Positions 56,622 through 64,000 of a DNA stretch of 64,000 nt are shown here, piece by piece (position 1 is the first letter of the stretch; every line of letters begins with the position of its first letter). Position numbers and translations under genes: made by a program. The notes beneath the pieces are model-generated. The model worked only from the letters and a program-made list of their open reading frames with translations, had not been told where the DNA came from and searched no databases. The stretch is from CAYMTR01 sp964393405 (GTDB lineage: Bacteria > Bacteroidota > Bacteroidia > Bacteroidales > Prolixibacteraceae): assembly GCA_964393405.1 (NCBI GenBank), contig CAYMTR010000009.1, positions 28,972-92,971 of the forward strand, given 5' to 3'.

Positions 56622-57212
56622 ATGAGAAGATTTTTGGTGATCATATGTCTAATTGTTTCTTCTTATGCGCTTTATGGCCAATCCCCATTTAACGTTGGCA
56701 TTAAAATAGGCGCTAATAGTTCTTCGCTGATTACCGATTATAACCAGTTTTTTAATGAAAGCGAGGTAAACAATTACATTGTAGGTGCATTTTTGAAGTT
56801 AAACATTGGAAATATATACATACAACCCGAAGCTTATTTTAATACCAAAAAAGGAGGAAGAATTGAAGATCTCGTCAGTTTTAGTGAATTTGATTTGAAA
56901 TATCAGACTATCGACATTCCCCTTTTAATAGGTTTTCACATTATTAACAAACCGAACTTCAATATCAGGGCATACGGCGGTCCTGTTCTTTCATATATCA
57001 CTACTGAGCCTATCATTGATGAACTTACAACCTTTAATATCAATGAACTAAAGGACAATTACATTGGAATACAAGCCGGTATTGGCATCGATTTATGGTT
57101 TTTAACTTTCGATGTCAGGGTTGAAAATAGCTTTAATATCTTTCTTGATAACAGTCAATATCAGGCAGCAAACAGAGTATATTTAATGTCTGCAGGAGTC
57201 AAAATATTCTGA
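56622..57212 (+). CDS. Outer-membrane beta-barrel protein (PorT-like)
   Basis: The 196 residues have a signal peptide (MRRFLVIICLIVSSYALYGQ) and the alternating amphipathic strands of an eight-stranded barrel (VGIKIGANSSSL, YIQPEAYFNTKKGG, YIGIQAGIGIDLWFLTFDVR, YLMSAGVKIF). Proteins of this kind are frequent in Bacteroidota and include PorT, but the resemblance is general. The ATG at 56622 is preferred to the TTG one codon earlier. Confidence 0.82.
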   Translation: MRRFLVIICLIVSSYALYGQSPFNVGIKIGANSSSLITDYNQFFNESEVNNYIVGAFLKLNIGNIYIQPEAYFNTKKGGRIEDLVSFSEFDLKYQTIDIPLLIGFHIINKPNFNIRAYGGPVLSYITTEPIIDELTTFNINELKDNYIGIQAGIGIDLWFLTFDVRVENSFNIFLDNSQYQAANRVYLMSAGVKIF

Positions 57213-57297
57213 TTATTAAGCAATAAATCTTCCTTACATTTGAACATTGTTAATAAATCGTTGTTTCACCAATGATATTTCCCCAATTAATAATTCA

Positions 57298-57331
57298 TTG
57301 ATTCTATTTCTTATAAAAAATTCTACTTTTG
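57298..57331 (+). promoter_or_regulatory. typA promoter
   Basis: TTG (57298-57300), a 23-bp spacer and TACTTTTG (57324-57331) lie 22 nt before the typA start. The spacing equals that of the gyrA promoter. Confidence 0.6.
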
Positions 57332-57352
57332 CGCGACTTTTAAACAAGATGA

Positions 57353-59149
57353 ATGGTACCAATCAGAAATATTGCAATTATTGCCCATGTTGACCATGGA
57401 AAGACAACCCTAGTAGACAAAATGTTACTTGCTGGCAAGCTGTTCAAAGACCACGAGAGACCGGGGGAACTTATCATGGACAACAACGATCTTGAAAGAG
57501 AAAGGGGGATCACTATTCTTGCTAAAAATGTTTCAGTTATTTATAAAGGAACTAAAATCAATATTATTGATACCCCGGGACACGCCGACTTTGGTGGTGA
57601 AGTTGAAAGGGTTCTAAATATGGCCGACGGCGTTCTTCTTTTAGTCGACGCTTTCGAAGGTCCAATGCCCCAAACAAGGTTCGTTCTCCAAAAAGCAATT
57701 CAGATGGGCCTCAAACCCATTGTTGTAATCAATAAAGTCGATAAACCAAATTGTCGCCCTGAAGAGGTGCACGAACTGGTATTCGAACTGATGTTCAACC
57801 TCAATGCTACGGAGCACCAGCTGAATTTCCATACTGTTTTTGGTTCAGCTAAAGAAGGCTGGATGTCCGACAACTGGAACAAAAAAACAAACGATATTAC
57901 TACCCTGCTCGACGCTATTCTCGAATATATTCCTGCCCCTAGTGTTGAGAAAGGGACAACTCAAATGCTAATTTCTTCAATAGTTTACTCCCCTTATCTT
58001 GGACGTATTGCTGTTGGTCGCCTTCACCGTGGTGAACTAAAAGAAGGTCAGGTTGTTAGTCTGTGTCATCGCGACGGCTCTATCGTCAGAACAAAAATCA
58101 AGGAGCTAAACCTTTTTGTAGGTCTTGGTAGGATTAGTGTTCCACAGGTTTCAGCCGGCGATATTTGTGCTTTAGTGGGCATCGATCAATTCGATATCGG
58201 TGATACAATAGCCGATTTTGAAAACCCTGAGCCACTGCCTCCTATCGATATTGATGAGCCGACAATGAGTATGTTGTTTACAATCAACAATTCTCCATTT
58301 TACGGACAGGACGGTAAATATGTAACCTCACGCCATATATACGACAGGCTTCAAAAGGAGCTTGAAAAGAACCTTGCTCTCAGGGTCGAAGATACTAATA
58401 GTGCTGACTCATGGATCGTTTTCGGTCGTGGAGTACTCCACCTCTCAGTTCTTATCGAAACTATGCGCCGCGAAGGATTTGAACTTCAGGTAGGTCAGCC
58501 GCAGGTTATTATTAAAGTAATTGACGGCGTTAAGAACGAACCTGTTGAAGAGCTTTCTATAGATGTTCTCGATGAATACGCAGGGAAAGTCATTGAACTG
58601 GTTTCAAGAAGAAAAGGTGAAATGCTTTCGATGGAAAGAAAAAACGACCGTACTTTATTGCAATTCCATATTCCTTCAAGAGGTATAATTGGTTTAAGAA
58701 GCAACGTTCTTACAGGTACAGCCGGTGAAGCTATTATGTCGCACCGTTTTATTGAATACCAACCCTATAAAGGTGATATTGAAAAAAGGGTAAACGGTTC
58801 GCTGGTGAGCCTCGAAACAGGTACAGCTATTGCTTATGCCCTCGACAAACTTCAGGACAGGGGCAAGTACTTTGTAAAACCGGGCGATGAAGTTTATGAA
58901 GGAATGGTAATTGGCGAACATACAAGAGACAACGATTTAACTATCAATATTTCTAAAGGCAAAAAGCTAACCAACATGAGGGCTTCTGGATCAGACGATA
59001 AGGTAAAGTTGGCACCGCCTATTGTTTTCTCTCTTGAGGAAGCTCTTGAATATATTCAGGAAGATGAATATGTGGAGTTGACACCAAAAATTATACGTAT
59101 CAGAAAGATAATGCTTAAGGAATTGGACAGAAAAAGAAGTTCAAGATAA
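57353..59149 (+). CDS. typA: Translational GTPase TypA/BipA
   Basis: BipA is a ribosome-associated GTPase of the EF-G family needed for stress and cold growth. The 598 residues include HVDHGKTTLVDKML (G1), RERGITI, DTPGHADFGGEVER and NKVDKPNCR in the G domain, and the BipA-specific C-terminal domain (LAPPIVFSLEEALEYIQEDE). A strong terminator follows. Confidence 0.97.
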   Translation: MVPIRNIAIIAHVDHGKTTLVDKMLLAGKLFKDHERPGELIMDNNDLERERGITILAKNVSVIYKGTKINIIDTPGHADFGGEVERVLNMADGVLLLVDAFEGPMPQTRFVLQKAIQMGLKPIVVINKVDKPNCRPEEVHELVFELMFNLNATEHQLNFHTVFGSAKEGWMSDNWNKKTNDITTLLDAILEYIPAPSVEKGTTQMLISSIVYSPYLGRIAVGRLHRGELKEGQVVSLCHRDGSIVRTKIKELNLFVGLGRISVPQVSAGDICALVGIDQFDIGDTIADFENPEPLPPIDIDEPTMSMLFTINNSPFYGQDGKYVTSRHIYDRLQKELEKNLALRVEDTNSADSWIVFGRGVLHLSVLIETMRREGFELQVGQPQVIIKVIDGVKNEPVEELSIDVLDEYAGKVIELVSRRKGEMLSMERKNDRTLLQFHIPSRGIIGLRSNVLTGTAGEAIMSHRFIEYQPYKGDIEKRVNGSLVSLETGTAIAYALDKLQDRGKYFVKPGDEVYEGMVIGEHTRDNDLTINISKGKKLTNMRASGSDDKVKLAPPIVFSLEEALEYIQEDEYVELTPKIIRIRKIMLKELDRKRSSR

Positions 59150-59155
59150 AAATTT

Positions 59156-59184
59156 AAAAATCCGGTTTATAGCCGGATTTTTTT
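59156..59184 (+). terminator. Terminator after typA
   Basis: A 10-bp stem (AAAAATCCGG and CCGGATTTTT) around a 7-base loop begins 7 bp after the typA stop and lies before the convergent methyltransferase stop; it may serve both. Confidence 0.9.
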
Positions 59185-59186
59185 AT

Positions 59187-59786
59187 CTATGATAAGAAGT
59201 ATGTCATCTCAGGAATTTTAGTAAAACATGCGGTATATACATCACCAAAGAATCTGAACCTCCTTTTCTCACTGTACAAAGGATAGAAACCGGCATTAGC
59301 AAACAGCTCCTCAATTTCATCGTAAGGCATACCATGCTTTTCATTTATCGGTTCACGCAAAAATACTTTACCGCCGGGCTGTAACAGTTCAAACATCTCT
59401 GCGAGTAACTTTTCCCGGTTTTCTTTTAAAACATCATGCAATACGTAATGGATATTGATAGCATCAAATTCTCCTGGTTTTAAGTCAAGGTTTACAAGTT
59501 TACCCTTAAGGAAAGTGGTATTTGGATATTCCTTAAGATTTTTACGAGCTCTTTTAAGATATCTGTTAGAAATATCTACACAAGTAAGTTGCCCTTCACT
59601 AAGTCTTCTGGCCAGAAGTTCAGCCATTGCACCTATCCCTGATCCAAATTCAAGTAATTTGTAATATGGTCTCAATGGAAGTGAGTTGGCATAAGAAGAA
59701 TAAAGATATTTTTTACTTATTGGTCGCAAAGCCTGTTGCATATATATTGTCAGGCTGCTGGGTTCAGGATTGTTCGGGCTATTCAT
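59187..59786 (-). CDS. Class I SAM-dependent methyltransferase
   Basis: The 199 residues have the SAM-binding motif I LEFGSGIGAMAELLA, an acidic motif II (TCVDISNRYLKRARKN), and a downstream INIHYVLHDV. No specific substrate signature is seen, so the methyl acceptor is unknown. No -7 element is apparent. Confidence 0.86.
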   Translation of the reverse strand: MNSPNNPEPSSLTIYMQQALRPISKKYLYSSYANSLPLRPYYKLLEFGSGIGAMAELLARRLSEGQLTCVDISNRYLKRARKNLKEYPNTTFLKGKLVNLDLKPGEFDAINIHYVLHDVLKENREKLLAEMFELLQPGGKVFLREPINEKHGMPYDEIEELFANAGFYPLYSEKRRFRFFGDVYTACFTKIPEMTYFLS

Positions 59787-59933
59787 TTTTGATATATTTT
59801 AATATTATTACTATTCTAACGGTGAAAGGTCTGAAATAATATAACAAAAGTCAAAATATAATCGATGAGATACCTTTTAAAACCGATAAAAGTAAGATTT
59901 TATGCGAAGAAACAGTAAATCAAAATCTTGTGA

Positions 59934-61979
59934 TCAATAAACAACCTTTCTGGTCATTCGCTTATTATTTTGCTCAATCTTCAGAATATATACTCCGGGC
60001 TTTTGCTGAGGAATTAAACTAATAGCTGAAGAACAGTCTTCTATCCATACTAGTTTTCCTGACATATCGTACATTCTTATTTTAACCTGATTAGTATTTC
60101 TACTTATCCTTATACTATACAAACCATCACTTTTATTAAAAATCACCTTTATATCTGATGTTGACAATTCATCAGTTGAATTGGTCTGATTGGTAATAGT
60201 AATATCTACATATGCCGTAACTCCTGATCCATCATTGGCTNNNNNNNNNNNNNNNNNNNNNNNNNNNNNNNNNNNNNNNNNNNNNNNNNNNNNNNNNNNN
60301 NNNNNNNNNNNNNNNNNNNNNNNNNNNNNNNNNNNNNNNNTATTTTCTACCGACCTTATTTCCATATAATCAACAGTAACAGGCTGATTGGTAATTGTAA
60401 TATCAATATACGCTGAAACTCCTGATCCATCATTGGCTGATACCTGAACCCTTACTACTCCATTACGAATTGCTTGGAGCATACCGTCTGGAGATAACCA
60501 TGCAAGCTCTTCCCCATCAATGATCGACCATGTAATTGATGATGTTGTATTGATAGGCAAAACATTAGCCATAAGCTGAAGCATTCCTCCCTGTACATCT
60601 ATTTTGGCTGCCCCACCCTCTGTTTCTATTGATAATGACTCTATCGGGTTGACTTGATTTGATACTAAAATATCATACATGGCTGTTATACCGGGATTAT
60701 CGTTTGAGTTTGCTACAACAGTAGCATAACCAGTGGCAAGAGCTGTTACAACTCCTGCTGATGAAACAGTAATTATCTCGCTCCCTGAGAATATCGACCA
60801 TGTAACATTAGTATAATCAATATCTTCAGGCATTGCATGTACAATAAGATGCAGTGTTCCATTGTCGGTATTGATTTCGTTGGTATTTTCTACCGACCTT
60901 ATTTCCATATAATCAACAGTAACAGGCTGGTTGGTAATAGTAATATCTACATATGCCGTAACTCCTGATCCATCATTGGCTGATACCTGAACCCTTACTA
61001 CTCCATTACGAATTGCTTGGAGCATACCGTCTGGAGATAACCATGCAAGCTCTTCCCCATCAATGATCGACCATGTAATACTTTTATTAGTCGCGTTAAC
61101 CGGTAAAACATTAGCATAAAGCTGAACTGAGCCACTATTAACATTAATTAAATTACTTCCGCTTCCTGAAGTTATTTCAATATTTTCTACGTTAATATCA
61201 GGGACATTCTGAAGGCAATTGACAATTGCATTGGCAAAAATTGGACCGGCAACCTGATTTGCTGCATAGTTGGGATGAGAATCATCACCACCGTGGTCAC
61301 CCTCATATTCATATTTCAGGCAATTTACACTGCCATTAGCAGGTGTAGGATTGGATTCTGCAACGATATTATAGAAATCAAAAATTGATATATTGGAATG
61401 AGAATTCCCATCTTCTGAAAGCCAGGTATTTCTAACCCAGTTGACAAATTCCCTTGCTCTGGCAGCATCTTCAACTGAAGTAGCATTCCTATGCAATGGG
61501 GCAAGTGTCCAAACCATGAACATAGTACCTGGATAACTATCCATGACCGAACGTAAAGCCCTATACTGTGATTTGTAATTTTCCAATGACTTACGGTCTG
61601 AAGCTACATTAGGAGAACCGGTATCTTCCTGGATTGCTGCCCCCGGGAAACAATGCTTAAAAATAATCAGTTCATAGCTTTGCGTAAGTGAGCTTAAGCA
61701 TTCAATGCCTGACTGGCTTGAACTACAACTACCATTTACCCATAGATTCCAGAAATCATAAGGATAGTTTTCCCATGGATATGGTGAATTAGGATATGAC
61801 CTTTCAGTAACTGAAAAGCTTGTAGAGTTTAGGCTATTGTAATTTGATATCCAACCTTCTACATTTCCATCATAGTATACTCCACCTCCTGTTGAGTGAT
61901 GAAGGAAAATAGCATTCTGGGAAAAACAGATACTAACTAAAGTAAATATTGCAATGCTTAAGGCGATTATATGTTTCAT
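59934..61979 (-). CDS. Secreted SGNH-like protein with Ig-like repeats and T9SS tail, gap inside
   Basis: The product begins with a signal peptide (MKHIIALSIAIFTLVSICFS) and an N-terminal domain (about 22-255) with AIFLHHSTGGG and DSHPN near its ends, which suggests an SGNH-hydrolase-like fold though catalysis is not proven. Next come bacterial Ig-like group 2 domains, several nearly identical in DNA (ITWSIIDGEELAWLSPDG recurs), and a Por-secretion C-terminus (VKIRMYDMSGKLVWIEDC, KPGVYILKIEQNNKRM). The 100-N gap falls in the repeats. The frame is preserved on either side with the N run as drawn, but real repeat number is unknown. Confidence 0.82.
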   Translation of the reverse strand: MKHIIALSIAIFTLVSICFSQNAIFLHHSTGGGVYYDGNVEGWISNYNSLNSTSFSVTERSYPNSPYPWENYPYDFWNLWVNGSCSSSQSGIECLSSLTQSYELIIFKHCFPGAAIQEDTGSPNVASDRKSLENYKSQYRALRSVMDSYPGTMFMVWTLAPLHRNATSVEDAARAREFVNWVRNTWLSEDGNSHSNISIFDFYNIVAESNPTPANGSVNCLKYEYEGDHGGDDSHPNYAANQVAGPIFANAIVNCLQNVPDINVENIEITSGSGSNLINVNSGSVQLYANVLPVNATNKSITWSIIDGEELAWLSPDGMLQAIRNGVVRVQVSANDGSGVTAYVDITITNQPVTVDYMEIRSVENTNEINTDNGTLHLIVHAMPEDIDYTNVTWSIFSGSEIITVSSAGVVTALATGYATVVANSNDNPGITAMYDILVSNQVNPIESLSIETEGGAAKIDVQGGMLQLMANVLPINTTSSITWSIIDGEELAWLSPDGMLQAIRNGVVRVQVSANDGSGVSAYIDITITNQPVTVDYMEIRSVENXXXXXXXXXXXXXXXXXXXXXXXXXXXXXXXXXXANDGSGVTAYVDITITNQTNSTDELSTSDIKVIFNKSDGLYSIRISRNTNQVKIRMYDMSGKLVWIEDCSSAISLIPQQKPGVYILKIEQNNKRMTRKVVY
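60190..61135 (-). repeat. Near-identical Ig-like repeat DNA
   Basis: The segment encoding ITWSIIDGEELAWLSPDG through VQVSANDGSGVTAYVDITI occurs at about 60941-61073 and again at 60391-60530, and its end appears once more beside the gap (60181-60240). The copies differ by few bases. Confidence 0.85.
60241..60340. other. Assembly gap (100 N) in Ig-like repeats
   Basis: Exactly 100 N, the usual marker for unknown length. Both flanks are copies of the same repeated domain, so the assembly was probably broken by repeats. Confidence 0.95.
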
Positions 61980-61989
61980 GATTTAAAAA

Positions 61990-62034
61990 TAAAAAAATAA
62001 AAGCTTTTGACTTCAAAAGTGTTTATTTTATTTT
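61990..62034 (-). terminator. Possible terminator after the lipase gene
   Basis: A CTTTTGA-CT-TCAAAAG hairpin (62004-62019) with A/T-rich extended arms and a minus-strand T run lies 24 bp after the lipase stop, just before the next start. The AT-rich context makes chance possible. Confidence 0.5.
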
Positions 62035-62042
62035 AAACCATA

Positions 62043-62783
62043 TCAATTTACTTTTTTCTTTTTAGTACCCTTCTTTACGGGGAAGGCACCTGTCTTCAAA
62101 AATTCAACCACCAATTTGCACACGATCTTTCTTTGGGGCAATAAACCATGAAATTCTTTAACAACAGCAAAATCTTTTTCTATTCCCATCTTAGCACTTT
62201 CAGGAGTTACCAAACCATCATTATCGCCTTTAATAAATGGGTTATAACCTTGTTTATCAGTTCCTAAGCTACCAATTATTAGCCCCACCTCTGAGTGGTA
62301 AGGAATAGGAAGATTATTGACATAAGAATTAGAATCCGTTTTCATGAGTTCAAGGTTTGGACCAAGGAAATTTGGTAACAGTTCTACTGTAGAACCAAAA
62401 TCTGCCATTTCAGAACCGTGGTTTGGCGGAGCAATCATTACAATCCGAAAAATGATAGGAAAATTCTCATCTGACTGTGAATACTGTAACATTGATCTTA
62501 CTACCAATGCTCCCATTGAATGGGTAACAAAAGAAACGGAGTCGACACCTGAATTTTTAATCTCAGAGTAAAGCTCATGACCTAGTGTATCCAAATTTTC
62601 AGTAATACTTTTATAATGATAATTTTTTGTAGCAAAGTTTTCTTTAACACAGCTTTTCTCTATCCTGTCCATCACCATAGCCGGGCAGAAATAACAATGC
62701 AGGAGATAAACTTCATGACTTCCGAAAATCGTAGAAGGGATAAGTAATAAAAGGAGATTGAGAAGAAGTTTAGCTCGTTTCAT
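62043..62783 (-). CDS. Secreted lipase-like alpha/beta-hydrolase
   Basis: The 246 residues have a signal peptide (MKRAKLLLNLLLLLIPSTIFG), a nucleophile motif THSMGALVVRSML, Asp in GDNDGLVTPES and His in EFHGLLP, with APPNHGSE as seen in triacylglycerol-lipase/PGAP1-type proteins. It probably hydrolyses an ester outside the cytoplasm. The C-terminus is Lys-rich (KKGTKKKKVN). No lipase chaperone is nearby. Confidence 0.85.
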   Translation of the reverse strand: MKRAKLLLNLLLLLIPSTIFGSHEVYLLHCYFCPAMVMDRIEKSCVKENFATKNYHYKSITENLDTLGHELYSEIKNSGVDSVSFVTHSMGALVVRSMLQYSQSDENFPIIFRIVMIAPPNHGSEMADFGSTVELLPNFLGPNLELMKTDSNSYVNNLPIPYHSEVGLIIGSLGTDKQGYNPFIKGDNDGLVTPESAKMGIEKDFAVVKEFHGLLPQRKIVCKLVVEFLKTGAFPVKKGTKKKKVN

Positions 62784-62888
62784 TTCATTTGAATTTACAA
62801 TACGATTCTATCGTGAGGATGCATTATTCCTTTGTTTCAAAAGTAATGTTTGAAAGTTAAGAAAAAATAACTACAACCTTTATGAATT

Positions 62889-63251
62889 TTATTCGTACTG
62901 CCCTGTCGCCAATAACACAAGAGTACAAGCTATTTCTGGAAATATACCTTTAGATTTCAACTTATCTATGAATTCCTGATTTTCTGTCCCCGGATTAAAA
63001 ATAACTCTTTCAGGCTTGAGACCAATGATATATTCGTAATATTCAGGCTGATGTTTTGGACCTATATACAGTGTCACTGTATCAATATTTTCAAATTCTT
63101 TCTTTTCAGAATTAAACTTAACACCTGCCACTTCACCTTCCCTGAGTCCAATTGCAACTACCTCATGATCATGTGATACCAAAGCGCTAATTGCCTTCGC
63201 AGAATAACGTTCCGGGTTTTCACTCGCTCCTATTACCAAGGTTTTTTTCAT
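62889..63251 (-). CDS. CoA-binding (YccU-like) domain protein
   Basis: The 120 residues have a Rossmann-type CoA-binding fold: TLVIGASENPERYSAKAISA at the start, VAIGLREGEVAG, DTVTLYIGPK and VIFNPGTENQEF. The Cys in EIACTLVLL is noted in relatives. No enzymatic role is established. The ATG at 63251 fits the family; the upstream extension does not. Confidence 0.9.
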   Translation of the reverse strand: MKKTLVIGASENPERYSAKAISALVSHDHEVVAIGLREGEVAGVKFNSEKKEFENIDTVTLYIGPKHQPEYYEYIIGLKPERVIFNPGTENQEFIDKLKSKGIFPEIACTLVLLATGQYE

Positions 63252-63361
63252 ATATTTCCTCTTAGTTATTATTGACTCAAACTGAATAATTTCAAAATTA
63301 CTATCTTCCTGCCTATAACAAACAACGAATTGCAAAAGTTCAGATGCGTAAAAAAGGTTTT

Positions 63362-63369
63362 TATATTTG
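63362..63369 (+). promoter_or_regulatory. -7 promoter element of the right-edge gene
   Basis: TATATTTG ends 36 nt before the start at 63405. No well-placed -33 is seen. Confidence 0.35.
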
Positions 63370-63404
63370 CATTTTGAATTAAATCTATAAACTAATAATT
63401 ATTA

Positions 63405-64000
63405 ATGGACCATTCAGAAGTAAAAAAAGGCACTTCAAAAAAGAGTATATTCTTATATATCATTGTTTTCTTATTTCCGGTACTCTTATATATCCAGACT
63501 GTGGAATCCGGGTTTATTAAATTCGATGATGATAAAATAATAAATGGAAATATTGAGCTTCTGAAAGACATTAAAAATGCCCCCCGATTGTTTGTGAGTG
63601 ACGCATTTATGGATGGCAACAGTAAATTCTACCGTCCGCTTCAGTCACTTACATATATGACAGACATTCAGCTTTCTGGAATTTCCGAAACATGGATGTT
63701 TCATCTTTCAAATATACTTTTACTAGGTATTATTGCCTGTTTTATTTTTGCTTTACTGAAGAAGTTCAATTTACCCTCTGCATTTGCTTTGTTATGTACA
63801 CTTATATATGTTTCCAATCCTCTTTTTGTTTCAAATATTGCATGGATACCGGCACGGGGTGACCTGTTACTGGTTTTGTTCTCTTTATTGGCGCTACTTT
63901 CATTTATTGATATACAAAAGAAAGGATCATTTACAAGCATGATAAGCTGTTGGTTGGCTTTTACCTTAGCAATTTTCTGTAAAGAAACGGCAATTGTTTT
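63405..64000 (+). CDS. Polytopic membrane glycosyltransferase-like protein (partial)
   Basis: The frame is open from the ATG at 63405 to the right edge, giving 198 residues. It has a first membrane helix (IFLYIIVFLFPVLLYIQTV), then an acidic FIKFDDDKIINGN and FYRPLQSLTYMTD, a pattern seen in PMT-type/TMTC-like O-glycosyltransferases and related Bacteroidota proteins, followed by two or more further helices (LLLGIIACFIFALLKK and beyond). The C-terminal part, often carrying TPR repeats, is outside, so the assignment is tentative. Confidence 0.7.
   Translation, partial: MDHSEVKKGTSKKSIFLYIIVFLFPVLLYIQTVESGFIKFDDDKIINGNIELLKDIKNAPRLFVSDAFMDGNSKFYRPLQSLTYMTDIQLSGISETWMFHLSNILLLGIIACFIFALLKKFNLPSAFALLCTLIYVSNPLFVSNIAWIPARGDLLLVLFSLLALLSFIDIQKKGSFTSMISCWLAFTLAIFCKETAIV

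Overview
The window reads as part of a Bacteroidota chromosome, probably a draft or metagenome-derived scaffold. It is AT-rich and has two runs of N (3725-3742 and 60241-60340). The lineage markers are Por-secretion (T9SS) C-terminal sorting domains on secreted proteins, OmpA with thrombospondin type 3 repeats, a TonB-dependent receptor, a DUF5606 protein, a PUR/DUF3276 protein, a long-form NusB, and TAnnTTTG -7 promoter elements in place of the proteobacterial -10. I found no rRNA, tRNA, CRISPR array, integrase, transposase or prophage gene. Nearly all genes are housekeeping or ordinary envelope genes.

Layout. 1-4.7 kb (minus strand): a cellobiose-use cluster with a NrtR-like Nudix regulator, a GPH/MFS sugar symporter interrupted by an assembly gap, and a GH94 cellobiose phosphorylase that runs off the left edge. 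4.9-15.3 kb (minus): prfC, a secreted T9SS protein with three 155-residue repeats, a CDF metal exporter, rmuC, a secreted esterase, a DsrE protein and mnmE. 15.4-20.4 kb (plus): a GT4 glycosyltransferase, fabG overlapping a PfkB kinase, and a membrane sensor with an RsbU/SpoIIE phosphatase. Then clpC (minus), gyrA and a TPR protein (plus). 27-38.1 kb (minus): mgsA, a glucosaminidase lipoprotein, a serine hydrolase, pyrD-pyrK, an XRE regulator, a large metalloprotease/beta-propeller/barrel protein, ferritin and dnaX. 38.3-44.1 kb (plus): threonine aldolase, rhomboid, nusB, yajC, ybbR, coaE and a DnaJ-domain protein. 44.1-51.0 kb (minus): PUR protein, M48 lipoprotein, folD, ffh, argS and OmpA-TSP3. 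51.1-64 kb (mixed): a DnaQ-like exonuclease, a repeat-rich junk-like stretch, a small T9SS protein, DUF5606, a TonB receptor, an ECF sigma factor, an outer-membrane barrel, typA, a methyltransferase, an SGNH/Ig-like T9SS protein, a lipase, a CoA-binding protein and the start of a polytopic glycosyltransferase.

Four observations stand out. (1) dnaX is split exactly at an A10 run: the zero frame stops directly after the run (gamma-like, 367 aa), and the -1 frame continues openly for 206 codons (tau-like). This suggests programmed slippage, or else a homopolymer error. (2) A 72-bp element with perfect 22-bp inverted arms and an 11-bp-periodic tail occurs twice, 41 kb apart and in opposite orientation. 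(3) A 962-residue protein joins an HExxH metalloprotease-like domain to a beta-propeller-like region and an outer-membrane barrel. (4) About nineteen gene starts are preceded by TAnnTTTG, usually 15-45 nt upstream, which gives a coherent view of promoter architecture. I found no clear new defence or mobile system.
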